Position numbers and translations under genes: made by a program. The notes beneath the pieces were generated by a model. The model was not told the DNA's origin. It made no database searches and saw only the letters and a list, made by a program, of their open reading frames with translations. This document shows, in pieces, positions 8,188 through 14,946 of a DNA stretch of 15,629 bases (positions are counted from its first letter, which is position 1; each line of letters begins with the position of its first letter). Where the stretch lies: positions 1-15,629 of the forward strand of contig CAMOHY010000019.1 in assembly GCA_946615495.1 (NCBI GenBank). Direction: 5' to 3'. The DNA is from an uncultured Clostridia bacterium. Lineage in GTDB: Bacteria > Bacillota > Clostridia > Christensenellales > Aristaeellaceae.

Positions 8188-9800
8188 AAAAGCTGAAAAA
8201 GTTGTTGGCGGCGCTGCTGCTCCTTTCCCTGTGCCTGCTGCTTTCCGGGTGCCATGGCTCCCAGGATTCCAGCGCCTTCTTGGTCCCCGACGCCTTCGAT
8301 ACCTCGCGGGATTACGAAATCACCTTCTGGGCCAAAAACGATACCAACCGTTCCCAAACCGCCGTGTACGAAAAAGCTCTGGTGGATTTTCAGGCCCTGT
8401 ACCCCAACATTCACGTGAATATGCGCCTGTACACCGATTACAGCCGCATCTATAACGACGTCGTTACCAACATCGCCACCGGCACCACCCCCAACGTGTG
8501 CATCACCTATCCGGACCATATCGCCACCTACCTGACGGGCAACAACGTCATCGCCCCGCTGGACGAATTGTTCATCAATGAAAAATACGGCCTGGGCGGC
8601 AGCGAAGTGCGCTTTGACAGCCCGGCCCTGGCCGAAATGGTGCCCCAGTTCCTGGAGGAATGCAAAATCGGGGGGCAAACCTACGCCATTCCCTTCATGC
8701 GCTCCACCGAGGCGCTTTACATCAACAAAACCTTCGTGGAGGCCCTGGGCTATCAGGTGCCCGACGTGCCCACCTGGGACTTTGTGTGGGAGGTGTCCGA
8801 CGCCGCCACGAAAAAGGACGAAAACGGCAATTTCCTGCTCAACGGGCAAAAGACTATGATTCCCTTCATCTATAAGTCCACGGACAATATGATGATTCAA
8901 ATGCTCCGGCAGAAAAACGCTCCCTATTCCACCGACGCGGGCGATATCCTTATTTTCAACGACGTGACCAAGGAGCTGCTCTACACCGTGCGGGACCATG
9001 TGCGGCAGGGCTCCTTCTCCACCTTCAAAATTTCCAGCTATCCCGGCAATTTCCTCAACGCCGGCCAGTGCGTTTTCGCGGTGGACTCCACCGCCGGGGC
9101 CACCTGGATGGGGCCTCAGGCCCCCAATATGGATATAGCCGCCGACCAGGTGGTGGATTTTGAATTGGTGGTGCGGCCCATTCCCCAGTTTAATCCGGAA
9201 AACCCCGTCATGATCTCCCAGGGCCCCTCCGTGTGCGTGTTCAACAAGCAGGACCCCCAGGAGGTGCTGGCCAGCTGGCTGTTTGCCCAATACCTGATTT
9301 CCAACGACGTGCAAATCGGCTACTCCCTCACCGAAGGCTACGTGCCCGTCACCCGCAAAGCCCAGCAGGCGGATACCTATCAGGATTATCTGTCCCGCAA
9401 GGGCGAGGACAATGAAATGTACTACAGCGTAAAGCTGGACGCGGCGGAGCTGCTCATGGCCCACACGGCGGACACCTTCGTTACCCCCGTGTTCAACGGC
9501 TCCGCCTCCCTGCGGGACGCCGCCGGGCAGCTCATTGAGGAAGTGACCAAATCCGTCCGCCGGAAAAAGACGGTGGACGACGCCTACATGGAAAGCCTCT
9601 ACAGCCAAATCAATTCCCTTTACCGCCTGGACCAAATCGGCAATCAGGCGGGCAGCGCCGGAAAGGGCAAAGCCCAATTGGGCGAATTGCCCGGAACAGC
9701 CATCACTTTGCTTTCCTGCCTGTGCGCCGCCTGGGTGCTCATCGGCCTGTATTGGCTGCGCCAGCGCGCAAAGCAGCGTAAAAAGCAAGAAAAAAGGTGA
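8184..9800 (+). CDS. Sugar-binding lipoprotein of the ABC transporter with an LPGTA / C-terminal membrane tail
   Basis: This 538-residue solute-binding protein captures the sugar outside the cell for the preceding permeases. It has a lipoprotein signal peptide: basic start, Leu-rich core and lipobox LSGC with C23 as the lipidated residue. The body resembles family 1 sugar-binding proteins (KALVDFQALYPNIHVNMRLY; YAIPFMRSTEALYINKTF). The C-terminus is unusual. LPGTA at 502-506 is followed by a hydrophobic helix (about 507-525) and a basic tail (526-538, RQRAKQRKKQEKR), the layout of a sortase sorting signal. If it is not sorted, it would be a second membrane anchor. Binding proteins normally have only the N-terminal anchor. 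It is last in the operon and overlaps the permease stop by 4 bases. No terminator is seen after it. Confidence 0.93.
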   Translation: MKKLKKLLAALLLLSLCLLLSGCHGSQDSSAFLVPDAFDTSRDYEITFWAKNDTNRSQTAVYEKALVDFQALYPNIHVNMRLYTDYSRIYNDVVTNIATGTTPNVCITYPDHIATYLTGNNVIAPLDELFINEKYGLGGSEVRFDSPALAEMVPQFLEECKIGGQTYAIPFMRSTEALYINKTFVEALGYQVPDVPTWDFVWEVSDAATKKDENGNFLLNGQKTMIPFIYKSTDNMMIQMLRQKNAPYSTDAGDILIFNDVTKELLYTVRDHVRQGSFSTFKISSYPGNFLNAGQCVFAVDSTAGATWMGPQAPNMDIAADQVVDFELVVRPIPQFNPENPVMISQGPSVCVFNKQDPQEVLASWLFAQYLISNDVQIGYSLTEGYVPVTRKAQQADTYQDYLSRKGEDNEMYYSVKLDAAELLMAHTADTFVTPVFNGSASLRDAAGQLIEEVTKSVRRKKTVDDAYMESLYSQINSLYRLDQIGNQAGSAGKGKAQLGELPGTAITLLSCLCAAWVLIGLYWLRQRAKQRKKQEKR

Positions 9801-9825
9801 CACCGGGGCGCAAATGTGCTATAAT
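9797..9825 (+). promoter_or_regulatory. Sigma-A-type promoter for the degV-family gene, overlapping the upstream stop codon
   Basis: GTGACA (9797-9802, five of six), a 17-base spacer and a perfect TATAAT (9820-9825). The TGA stop of the binding-protein gene (9798-9800) forms part of the -35 box. Transcription would start near 9832, about 53 bases before the ATG at 9885. Confidence 0.8.
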
Positions 9826-9884
9826 CCTTTCGGTTCAAAAATTTTCCAACCTAAAGGAGATAGTATTAAGGAGTTATTATCGGC

Positions 9885-10727
9885 ATGAACATCAAAGTTA
9901 CCGCAGATAGCACCTGCGACCTGAGCCCGGAGCTGCTGCAACGTTTTAACATTACCCTGGCGCCCCTTACCGTTATTAAGGATGGAAAGCCCTTCCTGGA
10001 TGGGGTGGAAATTGATCCCAGCGTTATTTTCCGCCATGTGGACGCGGGCGGCGCGCTGTGCAGCACCTCGGCTGTGAATGTGGACAGCTACCGTTCCCTG
10101 TTCAGCGAGCTTTCCCCGCAGTATGACGATGTAATCCACATCACCATCGGTTCCCTGTTTTCCGCCTGTTACCAAAACGCCACCATCGCGGCCTCGGCCT
10201 TTCCCAACGTGCACGTGGTGGACAGCATGAACCTGTCCACCGGCCAGGGCCATTTGGTCATTGAGGCGGCCCAGCTGGCCGCCAAGGGGCTGTGCGCCAT
10301 GGAAATCTGTTCCCAGCTCAACGCCATGCGCAGCCGGGTGCAGGCCAGCTTCATCATGGACCGGCTGGACTATATGCAAAAGGGCGGCCGCTGCTCCGCC
10401 GTTACCCTGCTGGGCAGCAAGCTGCTCAAAATCAAGCCCTGCATTGCCGTGCGGGACGGCGCCATGGGCATTGCCGACAAGTACCGGGGCAGCTTTGACA
10501 AGTGCGTGGAAAAGTACGTGAAGGAGCAATTGAAGGACCGCAAGGACCTGCGCCTGGACCGTATTTTTATCACCCACACCCCCGTGCCCGACGGCGCGGT
10601 GGAGGCTGCCCGCGAAGCCATCCGCAAGTACGCCAATTTTGCCGAAATCTTTGAAACCAGCGCGGGCTGCACGGTGTCCTGCCACTGCGGCCCCGGCACG
10701 CTGGGCGTGCTGTTCCTGACCAAATAA
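9885..10727 (+). CDS. DegV family protein (fatty-acid-binding, FakB-like)
   Basis: This cytoplasmic lipid-binding protein has 280 residues, the family norm. DegV/FakB proteins hold a fatty acid while FakA kinase phosphorylates it; no fakA is in the window. Family blocks are present in order: the N-terminal VTADSTCDLSPELL, STSAVN near residue 60 in the lipid-contact region, IGSLFSACYQNA, VVDSMNLSTGQGHLV, DYMQKGGRCS and the C-terminal ITHTPVPDGAVEAA. AAGGAG (9868-9873) lies 11 bases before the ATG, slightly far. A second purine-rich run at 9853-9859 has no suitable start after it. The gene stands alone between its own promoter and terminator. Which lipid it binds cannot be told. Confidence 0.92.
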   Translation: MNIKVTADSTCDLSPELLQRFNITLAPLTVIKDGKPFLDGVEIDPSVIFRHVDAGGALCSTSAVNVDSYRSLFSELSPQYDDVIHITIGSLFSACYQNATIAASAFPNVHVVDSMNLSTGQGHLVIEAAQLAAKGLCAMEICSQLNAMRSRVQASFIMDRLDYMQKGGRCSAVTLLGSKLLKIKPCIAVRDGAMGIADKYRGSFDKCVEKYVKEQLKDRKDLRLDRIFITHTPVPDGAVEAAREAIRKYANFAEIFETSAGCTVSCHCGPGTLGVLFLTK

Positions 10728-10737
10728 CCAAAGAATA

Positions 10738-10766
10738 ACGCCGCACCGGAGGGTCCGGCGTTTTTT
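10738..10766 (+). terminator. Rho-independent terminator after the degV-family gene
   Basis: ACGCCG-C-ACC (10738-10747) pairs with GGT-C-CGGCGT (10752-10761), nine base pairs around one C-C mismatch and a GGAG loop. The last stem T begins a run of six (10761-10766). It lies only about 20 bases before the next start codon. Confidence 0.88.
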
Positions 10767-10787
10767 CCGTGAAAGAAGGAATTCCCC

Positions 10788-11609
10788 ATGCACCGTGTGC
10801 TGTGCTCCACCGGGGCGCTGATCGGCCGGCCCAACGGGCGGGATTACCGCCTGCTTGCCCCCTGCGCGGACAAGCTGCGCTGCGACGGCTATGAATTTAT
10901 GATGTACAGCACCTGGTACGATCAAACGGAGGAATTGGCCCGGTTTTTAAAAGGCCTGAGCCTGTTCATCCCGGTGGTGCACTGCGAAAAAAGCATCGGC
11001 GAAAGCCTTAGCGCCGGCGGCGGGGACGGCCTGCGCCAAGCCTTGGAGCGCTTTCAAATCAACTGCCAATTGGCCTCGTACCTGGGCGCGGAAAAAATGG
11101 TGCTGCACCTGTGGAACGGCCTCTCCTCCGACCAGTTTTTTGACCGGAACCTGAGCGCCTATCCCCAGCTTCTGGCCATCGCCCAGCGCTGCGGCATCGA
11201 TTTGACCGTGGAAAACGTGGTCTGCGCTCAGGAGGATCCCCTTTTCAGATGGCGGCAGCTGCTATCCGCCTACCCTGGCGCGCATTTTACCTATGATACC
11301 AAAATGGCCGCCTTTCACGGCCAGATAGAGGACATGTACGCCCCGGAAAACCGTTTTCTCTGGACCCAGGGCCATATCCGCCATTTGCACCTTAACGACT
11401 ACGGCGGCGGGTATAAGGATTGGCAAAATTTAAGAACACTGCACCCCGGCCAAGGAAGCATCGATTTTGACCGGCTGTTCACCCATCTTTCCCTGGTGAA
11501 TTATCAGGGAGATTACACGGTGGAGGCCACTTCCTTTCTGCCGGACGGGGTAATCCACTGGGAGGACTTAAACCGCACGTTTGCTTTTCTGCGTGCGCAC
11601 CAACGATAA
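10788..11609 (+). CDS. Sugar phosphate isomerase/epimerase-like TIM-barrel protein (AP endonuclease 2 superfamily)
   Basis: This 273-residue protein has the pattern of the xylose-isomerase-like TIM barrel fold, a group with sugar isomerases, epimerases and endonuclease IV. Candidate metal ligands fall at the expected strand ends: H107 (VLHLWNG), E142 (LTVENV), D170 and H177 (YDTKMAAFHG), H201 (HLHLNDYGGG) and E246 (YTVEAT). GQGSIDF at 221-227 is a further family block. There is no signal peptide. A purine-rich AGAAGGA precedes the ATG. It is 14 bases from the downstream AAA+ gene and so in an operon with it. No promoter is evident in the short gap after the degV terminator. The exact substrate is unknown. 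Confidence 0.85.
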   Translation: MHRVLCSTGALIGRPNGRDYRLLAPCADKLRCDGYEFMMYSTWYDQTEELARFLKGLSLFIPVVHCEKSIGESLSAGGGDGLRQALERFQINCQLASYLGAEKMVLHLWNGLSSDQFFDRNLSAYPQLLAIAQRCGIDLTVENVVCAQEDPLFRWRQLLSAYPGAHFTYDTKMAAFHGQIEDMYAPENRFLWTQGHIRHLHLNDYGGGYKDWQNLRTLHPGQGSIDFDRLFTHLSLVNYQGDYTVEATSFLPDGVIHWEDLNRTFAFLRAHQR

Positions 11610-11623
11610 GGAGAGGATTCATC

Positions 11624-12754
11624 ATGGACCGCAAGGACGAAATCATCCAAATGCAAAATGAGATCATGCAGGGCCTGCTGCGCCAGCGGATGCAGCTGCT
11701 CAGCGAGGACCTTTGGGGCATCAAGCCGGAAAGCATGCTGTCCTCTCCCCTGCCGCAAACGGAAAAAGACAGCGCGGCCCCCGCCGTGCCCGCCGCCCAG
11801 GCGAACACGGCAACGGCCAAAAAAGAGGAAAAAGGCGAAGCGGAAAAGCAGGAAGAACCGCCGGAAAGCATGGAGGATTTGAAAAAAGAGCTGCACGGCT
11901 ACATCGGGCTGGACCGCATCAAGGAAGAAGTGGACAGCCTCATCAACTGGATCGAAATCTGCAAGGCCAGGAAGGACCACGGCCTCCCCACGCCGGACCT
12001 TTCCCTGCACATGGTGTTTTCCGGCAATCCCGGCACGGGCAAAACCATGGTGGCCCGGCTGATGAGCCGCATTTACAAAAGCCTGGGCGTGCTGAGCAAG
12101 GGCCATCTGGTGGAGGTGGACCGGTCCGGCCTGGTGGCGGGCTATGTGGGCCAAACGGCCATTAAAACCGCCGAGGTGATTGAAAAGGCCATGGGCGGCG
12201 TGCTGTTCATCGACGAGGCCTACGCCCTGAGCAACCGGGGCAGCACGGACTACGGCATGGAAGCCATCGATACCCTGCTGAAGGCCATGGAGGACCACCG
12301 GGACGATTTGGTGGTGATCGTGGCAGGCTACACGGAATTGATGCAGGAATTCGTGCATTCCAATCCGGGGCTGGAATCCCGCTTCAACCGCTTCATGCAC
12401 TTCCCGGATTACACAGTGGACGAAATGGCGGGCATTTTCAAAATGCGCTGCGAAAAGAGCGGCTACACGCTGGAGGAGGGCGCCTGGGACAAGCTGAAGG
12501 AAATTCTGGCGCGGGAAAGCCAGAACGTGGAGGGCTTTGGCAACGCCCGCGGCGTGCGCAATCTGTTTGAAAAGGCCATCGCCGCCCAGGCGGACCGGCT
12601 GGCCGCCAGCAAGGAAGCCTTGACCAAGGACGCCCTCATGTGCCTCACTCAGGCGGACCTGATGGCCGCCGCGGGCGAGCAGCCGCCCAAGGAAGAAGCC
12701 GGAGAAAAGGAAGCGGACGCTGACAGGCAAGAAGAAGAAACCCCGGAAAATTAA
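11624..12754 (+). CDS. AAA+ ATPase of the CbbX/SpoVK family
   Basis: This 376-residue protein likely acts as a hexameric ATP-driven remodelling factor. Residues 1-30 look helical, and 40-82 form an Ala/Glu/Lys-rich, probably disordered linker. The AAA+ core starts at about 85 (LKKELHGYIGLDRIKEEV). Motifs are Walker A GNPGTGKT (134-141), a pore-loop-like GYVG (173-176), Walker B VLFIDEAYAL (193-202) with E198, sensor 1 VVIVAGY and an arginine-finger candidate R253 (NPGLESRF). The order matches CbbX (Rubisco activase) and SpoVK. No Rubisco or sporulation gene is nearby, so the client is unknown. The C-terminal 25 residues are strongly charged. AAGGAGAGG precedes the ATG. The gene follows the TIM-barrel gene in an operon and is closed by a strong terminator. 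Confidence 0.92.
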   Translation: MDRKDEIIQMQNEIMQGLLRQRMQLLSEDLWGIKPESMLSSPLPQTEKDSAAPAVPAAQANTATAKKEEKGEAEKQEEPPESMEDLKKELHGYIGLDRIKEEVDSLINWIEICKARKDHGLPTPDLSLHMVFSGNPGTGKTMVARLMSRIYKSLGVLSKGHLVEVDRSGLVAGYVGQTAIKTAEVIEKAMGGVLFIDEAYALSNRGSTDYGMEAIDTLLKAMEDHRDDLVVIVAGYTELMQEFVHSNPGLESRFNRFMHFPDYTVDEMAGIFKMRCEKSGYTLEEGAWDKLKEILARESQNVEGFGNARGVRNLFEKAIAAQADRLAASKEALTKDALMCLTQADLMAAAGEQPPKEEAGEKEADADRQEEETPEN

Positions 12755-12769
12755 TCCTTCAGGCTTACA

Positions 12770-12804
12770 GGAGAATGCGGAAACCTTTCCGCGTCTCCTT
12801 TTTT
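12770..12804 (+). terminator. Strong rho-independent terminator after the AAA+ gene
   Basis: GGAGA-AT-GCGGAAA pairs with TTTCCGC-G-TCTCC around a two-base CC loop as drawn (the innermost pairs probably open): 12 base pairs with a small internal loop. Six T residues follow (12799-12804). It separates the AAA+ operon from the heat-shock operon. Confidence 0.92.
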
Positions 12805-12850
12805 GTTGCGCAGTTTGCTCCCCATGGCGAAAATATTTTTTCCTTCTCTC

Positions 12851-12879
12851 TTGCATATGGACTGAATTGATGATATAAT
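12851..12879 (+). promoter_or_regulatory. Promoter of the ctsR-mcsA-mcsB-clpC operon
   Basis: TTGCAT (12851-12856), a 17-base spacer and a perfect TATAAT (12874-12879). Transcription would start near 12886, inside the CtsR heptad described separately, so bound CtsR would block initiation. Confidence 0.85.
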
Positions 12880-12884
12880 TTAAT

Positions 12885-12901
12885 GGTCAAAGAAAGACTA
12901 T
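12885..12901 (+). promoter_or_regulatory. Probable CtsR operator (one perfect, one degenerate heptad)
   Basis: CtsR binds the tandem heptad RGTCAAA-NAN-RGTCAAA. Here GGTCAAA (12885-12891) is perfect and the spacer GAA fits NAN. The second heptad AGACTAT (12895-12901) matches only four of seven positions. It lies over the predicted start of transcription, just after the -10 box, as expected for autoregulation. Confidence 0.65.
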
Positions 12902-12922
12902 TTCTTTGGAGGGATGATTTTC

Positions 12923-13405
12923 ATGCGATTAAGCGATACCATTGAAAGCTTCATCAAGGCCATGCTGCAGGAGGACCAGCCGGAGGTGGAGCTGAAGAGG
13001 AATGAGCTGGCGGAGTATTTTCACTGCGCTCCCTCCCAGATCAATTATGTACTGGCCACCCGCTTTACGCCGGACCACGGCTACGTCACCTCGTCCCAGC
13101 GGGGCGGCGGCGGCTTTATCCGCATCGTGCGGGTGCGGCAGACCAGCGGCGACCATTTGAATTATTTATTGCGGGAACGGGTGGGCGACAGCCTGGATGC
13201 GCAGGCGGCCCAGGTGCTCTGCGCTCAGCTGGCGGAGCGCAAGGTGGTGTCCAAGGAAGCGGCCCAGCTGATGGCCGCCGCCCTTTCGCCCCAGGCTTTG
13301 AGCGGGCCTGTGCCGGAAGCAGTCAAGGACGCACAGCGCGCCAAAATATTCAAGTGCATGCTGCTCACGGTGATGCAGCAGCGCAAAGCGGCGGAAAACG
13401 GATGA
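12923..13405 (+). CDS. ctsR: CtsR transcriptional repressor of class III heat-shock genes
   Basis: CtsR represses clp genes at normal temperature and releases DNA on heating; McsA, McsB and ClpC then control it. The protein has 160 residues. The N-terminal winged-helix domain shows LSDTIESFIKAML, the recognition block CAPSQINYVLATRFT (residues 35-49) and the wing R60-GGGG (60-64), the glycine-rich loop described as the intrinsic heat sensor in CtsR. The C-terminal helical domain (about 75-155) is typical. ATG 12923 is chosen because GGAGGG (12908-12913) lies 9 bases upstream; the in-frame ATG at 12914 touches that site. It is the first gene of the operon and carries a probable CtsR box at its own promoter. 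Confidence 0.96.
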   Translation: MRLSDTIESFIKAMLQEDQPEVELKRNELAEYFHCAPSQINYVLATRFTPDHGYVTSSQRGGGGFIRIVRVRQTSGDHLNYLLRERVGDSLDAQAAQVLCAQLAERKVVSKEAAQLMAAALSPQALSGPVPEAVKDAQRAKIFKCMLLTVMQQRKAAENG

Positions 13406-13427
13406 ATTTGCCGCCGTACCCACGCGC

Positions 13428-13458
13428 TCTCCGGCGCATACTATAAAAACGCCGGAGA
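13428..13458 (+). promoter_or_regulatory. Hairpin between ctsR and mcsA, abutting the mcsA ribosome binding site
   Basis: TCTCCGGCG (13428-13436) pairs perfectly with CGCCGGAGA (13450-13458), a 9-bp GC-rich stem with a 13-base AT-rich loop. No T-run follows, so it is not a terminator. The 3' arm ends exactly where the AAGGAGG of mcsA (13459-13465) begins, so folding could affect mcsA translation or transcript cleavage. Confidence 0.6.
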
Positions 13459-13471
13459 AAGGAGGAAAACG

Positions 13472-13954
13472 ATGCTCTGCGAAGAATGCGGAAAAAATCA
13501 GGCCGAAGTAATGATGACCACCGTCATCAACGGGGAATCCATCACCCGGCATCTATGCCGGGAATGCCTGAAAAAATATGAAAGCGGCGATTTGCAGGCC
13601 GTGCTGGCCGCCGTTCTGTCTGCCATGACGGCCAAAAATCAAACCTCGGACGCGGTGTGTCCCCATTGCGGGCAGACCTATGCCGCCTTCCAAAAAACGG
13701 GCATGCTGGGCTGCGCAGGCTGCTACCAAGCCTTCCGCAAGGAGCTGACGCCGCTCATCACCCGCATGCAGGGCCGCACCCAGCACGCTGGCCGCAGGCC
13801 GCCGGTGAGCGAGGAGGAGCAGGCCCGCCAAACCCTGATGGAGGATTTGCGCGCCCGCATGGAGGCCGCTGTGGCGGAGGAAAACTTTGAGGAGGCCGCC
13901 CGGCTGCGGGATGAGCTGCGGGCTATGACCCCCGCTAAGGAGGCCCAGGAATGA
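13472..13954 (+). CDS. mcsA: McsA, zinc-binding activator of the McsB arginine kinase
   Basis: McsA (160 residues) binds and activates McsB and takes part in CtsR control. Two treble-clef-like zinc sites are visible: C3-x2-C6 with C29-x2-C32, and C62-x2-C65 with C80-x2-C83. A UVR domain (UvrB/UvrC-interaction motif) lies at about residues 115-152 (LRARMEAAVAEENFEEAARLRDEL), as in Bacillus McsA. An excellent AAGGAGG lies 6 bases before the ATG. The stop overlaps the mcsB start as ATGA, so the two proteins should be made in a coupled way. Confidence 0.95.
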   Translation: MLCEECGKNQAEVMMTTVINGESITRHLCRECLKKYESGDLQAVLAAVLSAMTAKNQTSDAVCPHCGQTYAAFQKTGMLGCAGCYQAFRKELTPLITRMQGRTQHAGRRPPVSEEEQARQTLMEDLRARMEAAVAEENFEEAARLRDELRAMTPAKEAQE

Positions 13955-14946
13955 GCGAAATCGTGCTTACATCGCGGGTCCGGCTGGCCCGGAATTATGA
14001 AGATTTGCCCTTCCGCAGCCGCATTTCCGCCGCCCAGGGCGAGGAATGCGTGCAGCGCACCCTGGAAGCCCTGCGCGCTTTGCCCCAGGCTTACACCTTT
14101 CTGCCCCTGCGCGGCATGGAGGAAAACGAGAAAAAAGCGCTGGTGGAAGCGCACCTCATCAGCCCCGATTTGATGGAGCATGGCGAAAGCGGCGCGGTGC
14201 TGGTGCGGGGCGACCAGAAAATATCCATCATGATTAACGAAGAGGATCATTTGCGCATCCAGGGCATCAGCGCCGGGGAAAATCTGGATGAGGCGGCGGA
14301 AAACGCTTTCTCCATCGACGATGAGCTGCAAAAGACTCTGTCCTTCGCCTTTGATTCCCAATGGGGATATTTGACCGCCTGCCCCACCAACACCGGCACC
14401 GGACTGCGCGCCTCGGTGATGCTGCATTTGCCCATGCTCACCCTGCTCAAGCAGATGGGCAAGGTGAACCAATTGGCCGCCAAGCTGGGCTTGACCCTGC
14501 GGGGCATTTACGGCGAAGGCAGCGAAGCCCAGGGCAACCTGTATCAGCTGAGCAACCAGGTAACGCTGGGCCGCACGGAAAAGGAAATTATGGACGCCGT
14601 CGCTGCCACCGCCCGGCAAATGGCGGAAATGGAAAAGGTATTCCGCAAAAAAGCCTGGGATAAGGACGCCGTTGCGTTCGAGGATCAGCTTTTCCGCTCC
14701 TACGGAATCCTATGCAACGCCCGGCGCATGCCCATTAAGGAATTTATGGTGCATTGGAGCAATCTTCGCTTGGGCGCTTCCATGGAAAAGCTGCCCGTAT
14801 CAATCAACACCTGCGATTCCCTGCTCACCGGCGTACAGCCGGCCCACGTGCAAAAGGCCGCCGGGGCGGCGCTCAGCGATAAGGAGGCGGACGCTTACCG
14901 CAGTGAACTGATCCGCAAAGCATTAAACGACGGAGGAAACAGCTAA
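13951..14946 (+). CDS. mcsB: McsB protein arginine kinase
   Basis: McsB phosphorylates arginines on CtsR and damaged proteins, marking them for ClpCP. The phosphagen-kinase-type catalytic domain is intact: LTSRVRLARN (residues 6-15), INEEDHLRIQ, TACPTNTGTGLRAS with C144, and RGIYGEGSEAQGN. The protein has 331 residues, shorter than the roughly 360 of Bacillus McsB. It begins almost directly at the kinase core without the usual N-terminal SSWM-type segment, and its tail is shorter. The C-terminal RDxxRA phosphoarginine-sensing motif reads ADAYRS (313-318), losing the first Arg. AAGGAGG lies 7 bases upstream of the ATG. It overlaps mcsA by 4 bases. Confidence 0.95.
   Translation: MSEIVLTSRVRLARNYEDLPFRSRISAAQGEECVQRTLEALRALPQAYTFLPLRGMEENEKKALVEAHLISPDLMEHGESGAVLVRGDQKISIMINEEDHLRIQGISAGENLDEAAENAFSIDDELQKTLSFAFDSQWGYLTACPTNTGTGLRASVMLHLPMLTLLKQMGKVNQLAAKLGLTLRGIYGEGSEAQGNLYQLSNQVTLGRTEKEIMDAVAATARQMAEMEKVFRKKAWDKDAVAFEDQLFRSYGILCNARRMPIKEFMVHWSNLRLGASMEKLPVSINTCDSLLTGVQPAHVQKAAGAALSDKEADAYRSELIRKALNDGGNS

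Noticed and set aside
8037..9803. 588-codon minus-strand frame opposite the sugar-binding lipoprotein
   Set aside because: It has no known motif and a biased composition, and it lies opposite a gene with a clear signal peptide and family match.
9819..10925. 368-codon minus-strand frame opposite the degV-family gene
   Set aside because: It crosses the degV terminator and promoter regions and is only the antisense of a well-matched gene.
11513..12856. 447-codon minus-strand frame opposite the AAA+ gene
   Set aside because: It is the antisense of intact Walker motifs, low in complexity, and runs through a strong terminator.
12914..12922. ctsR start at the earlier in-frame ATG (12914)
   Set aside because: The GGAGGG site ends at 12913, leaving no spacing. 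The ATG at 12923 has 9 bases and matches the family N-terminus.
13428..13458. Hairpin after ctsR as a terminator
   Set aside because: No T-run follows; the sequence after the stem is the mcsA ribosome binding site.
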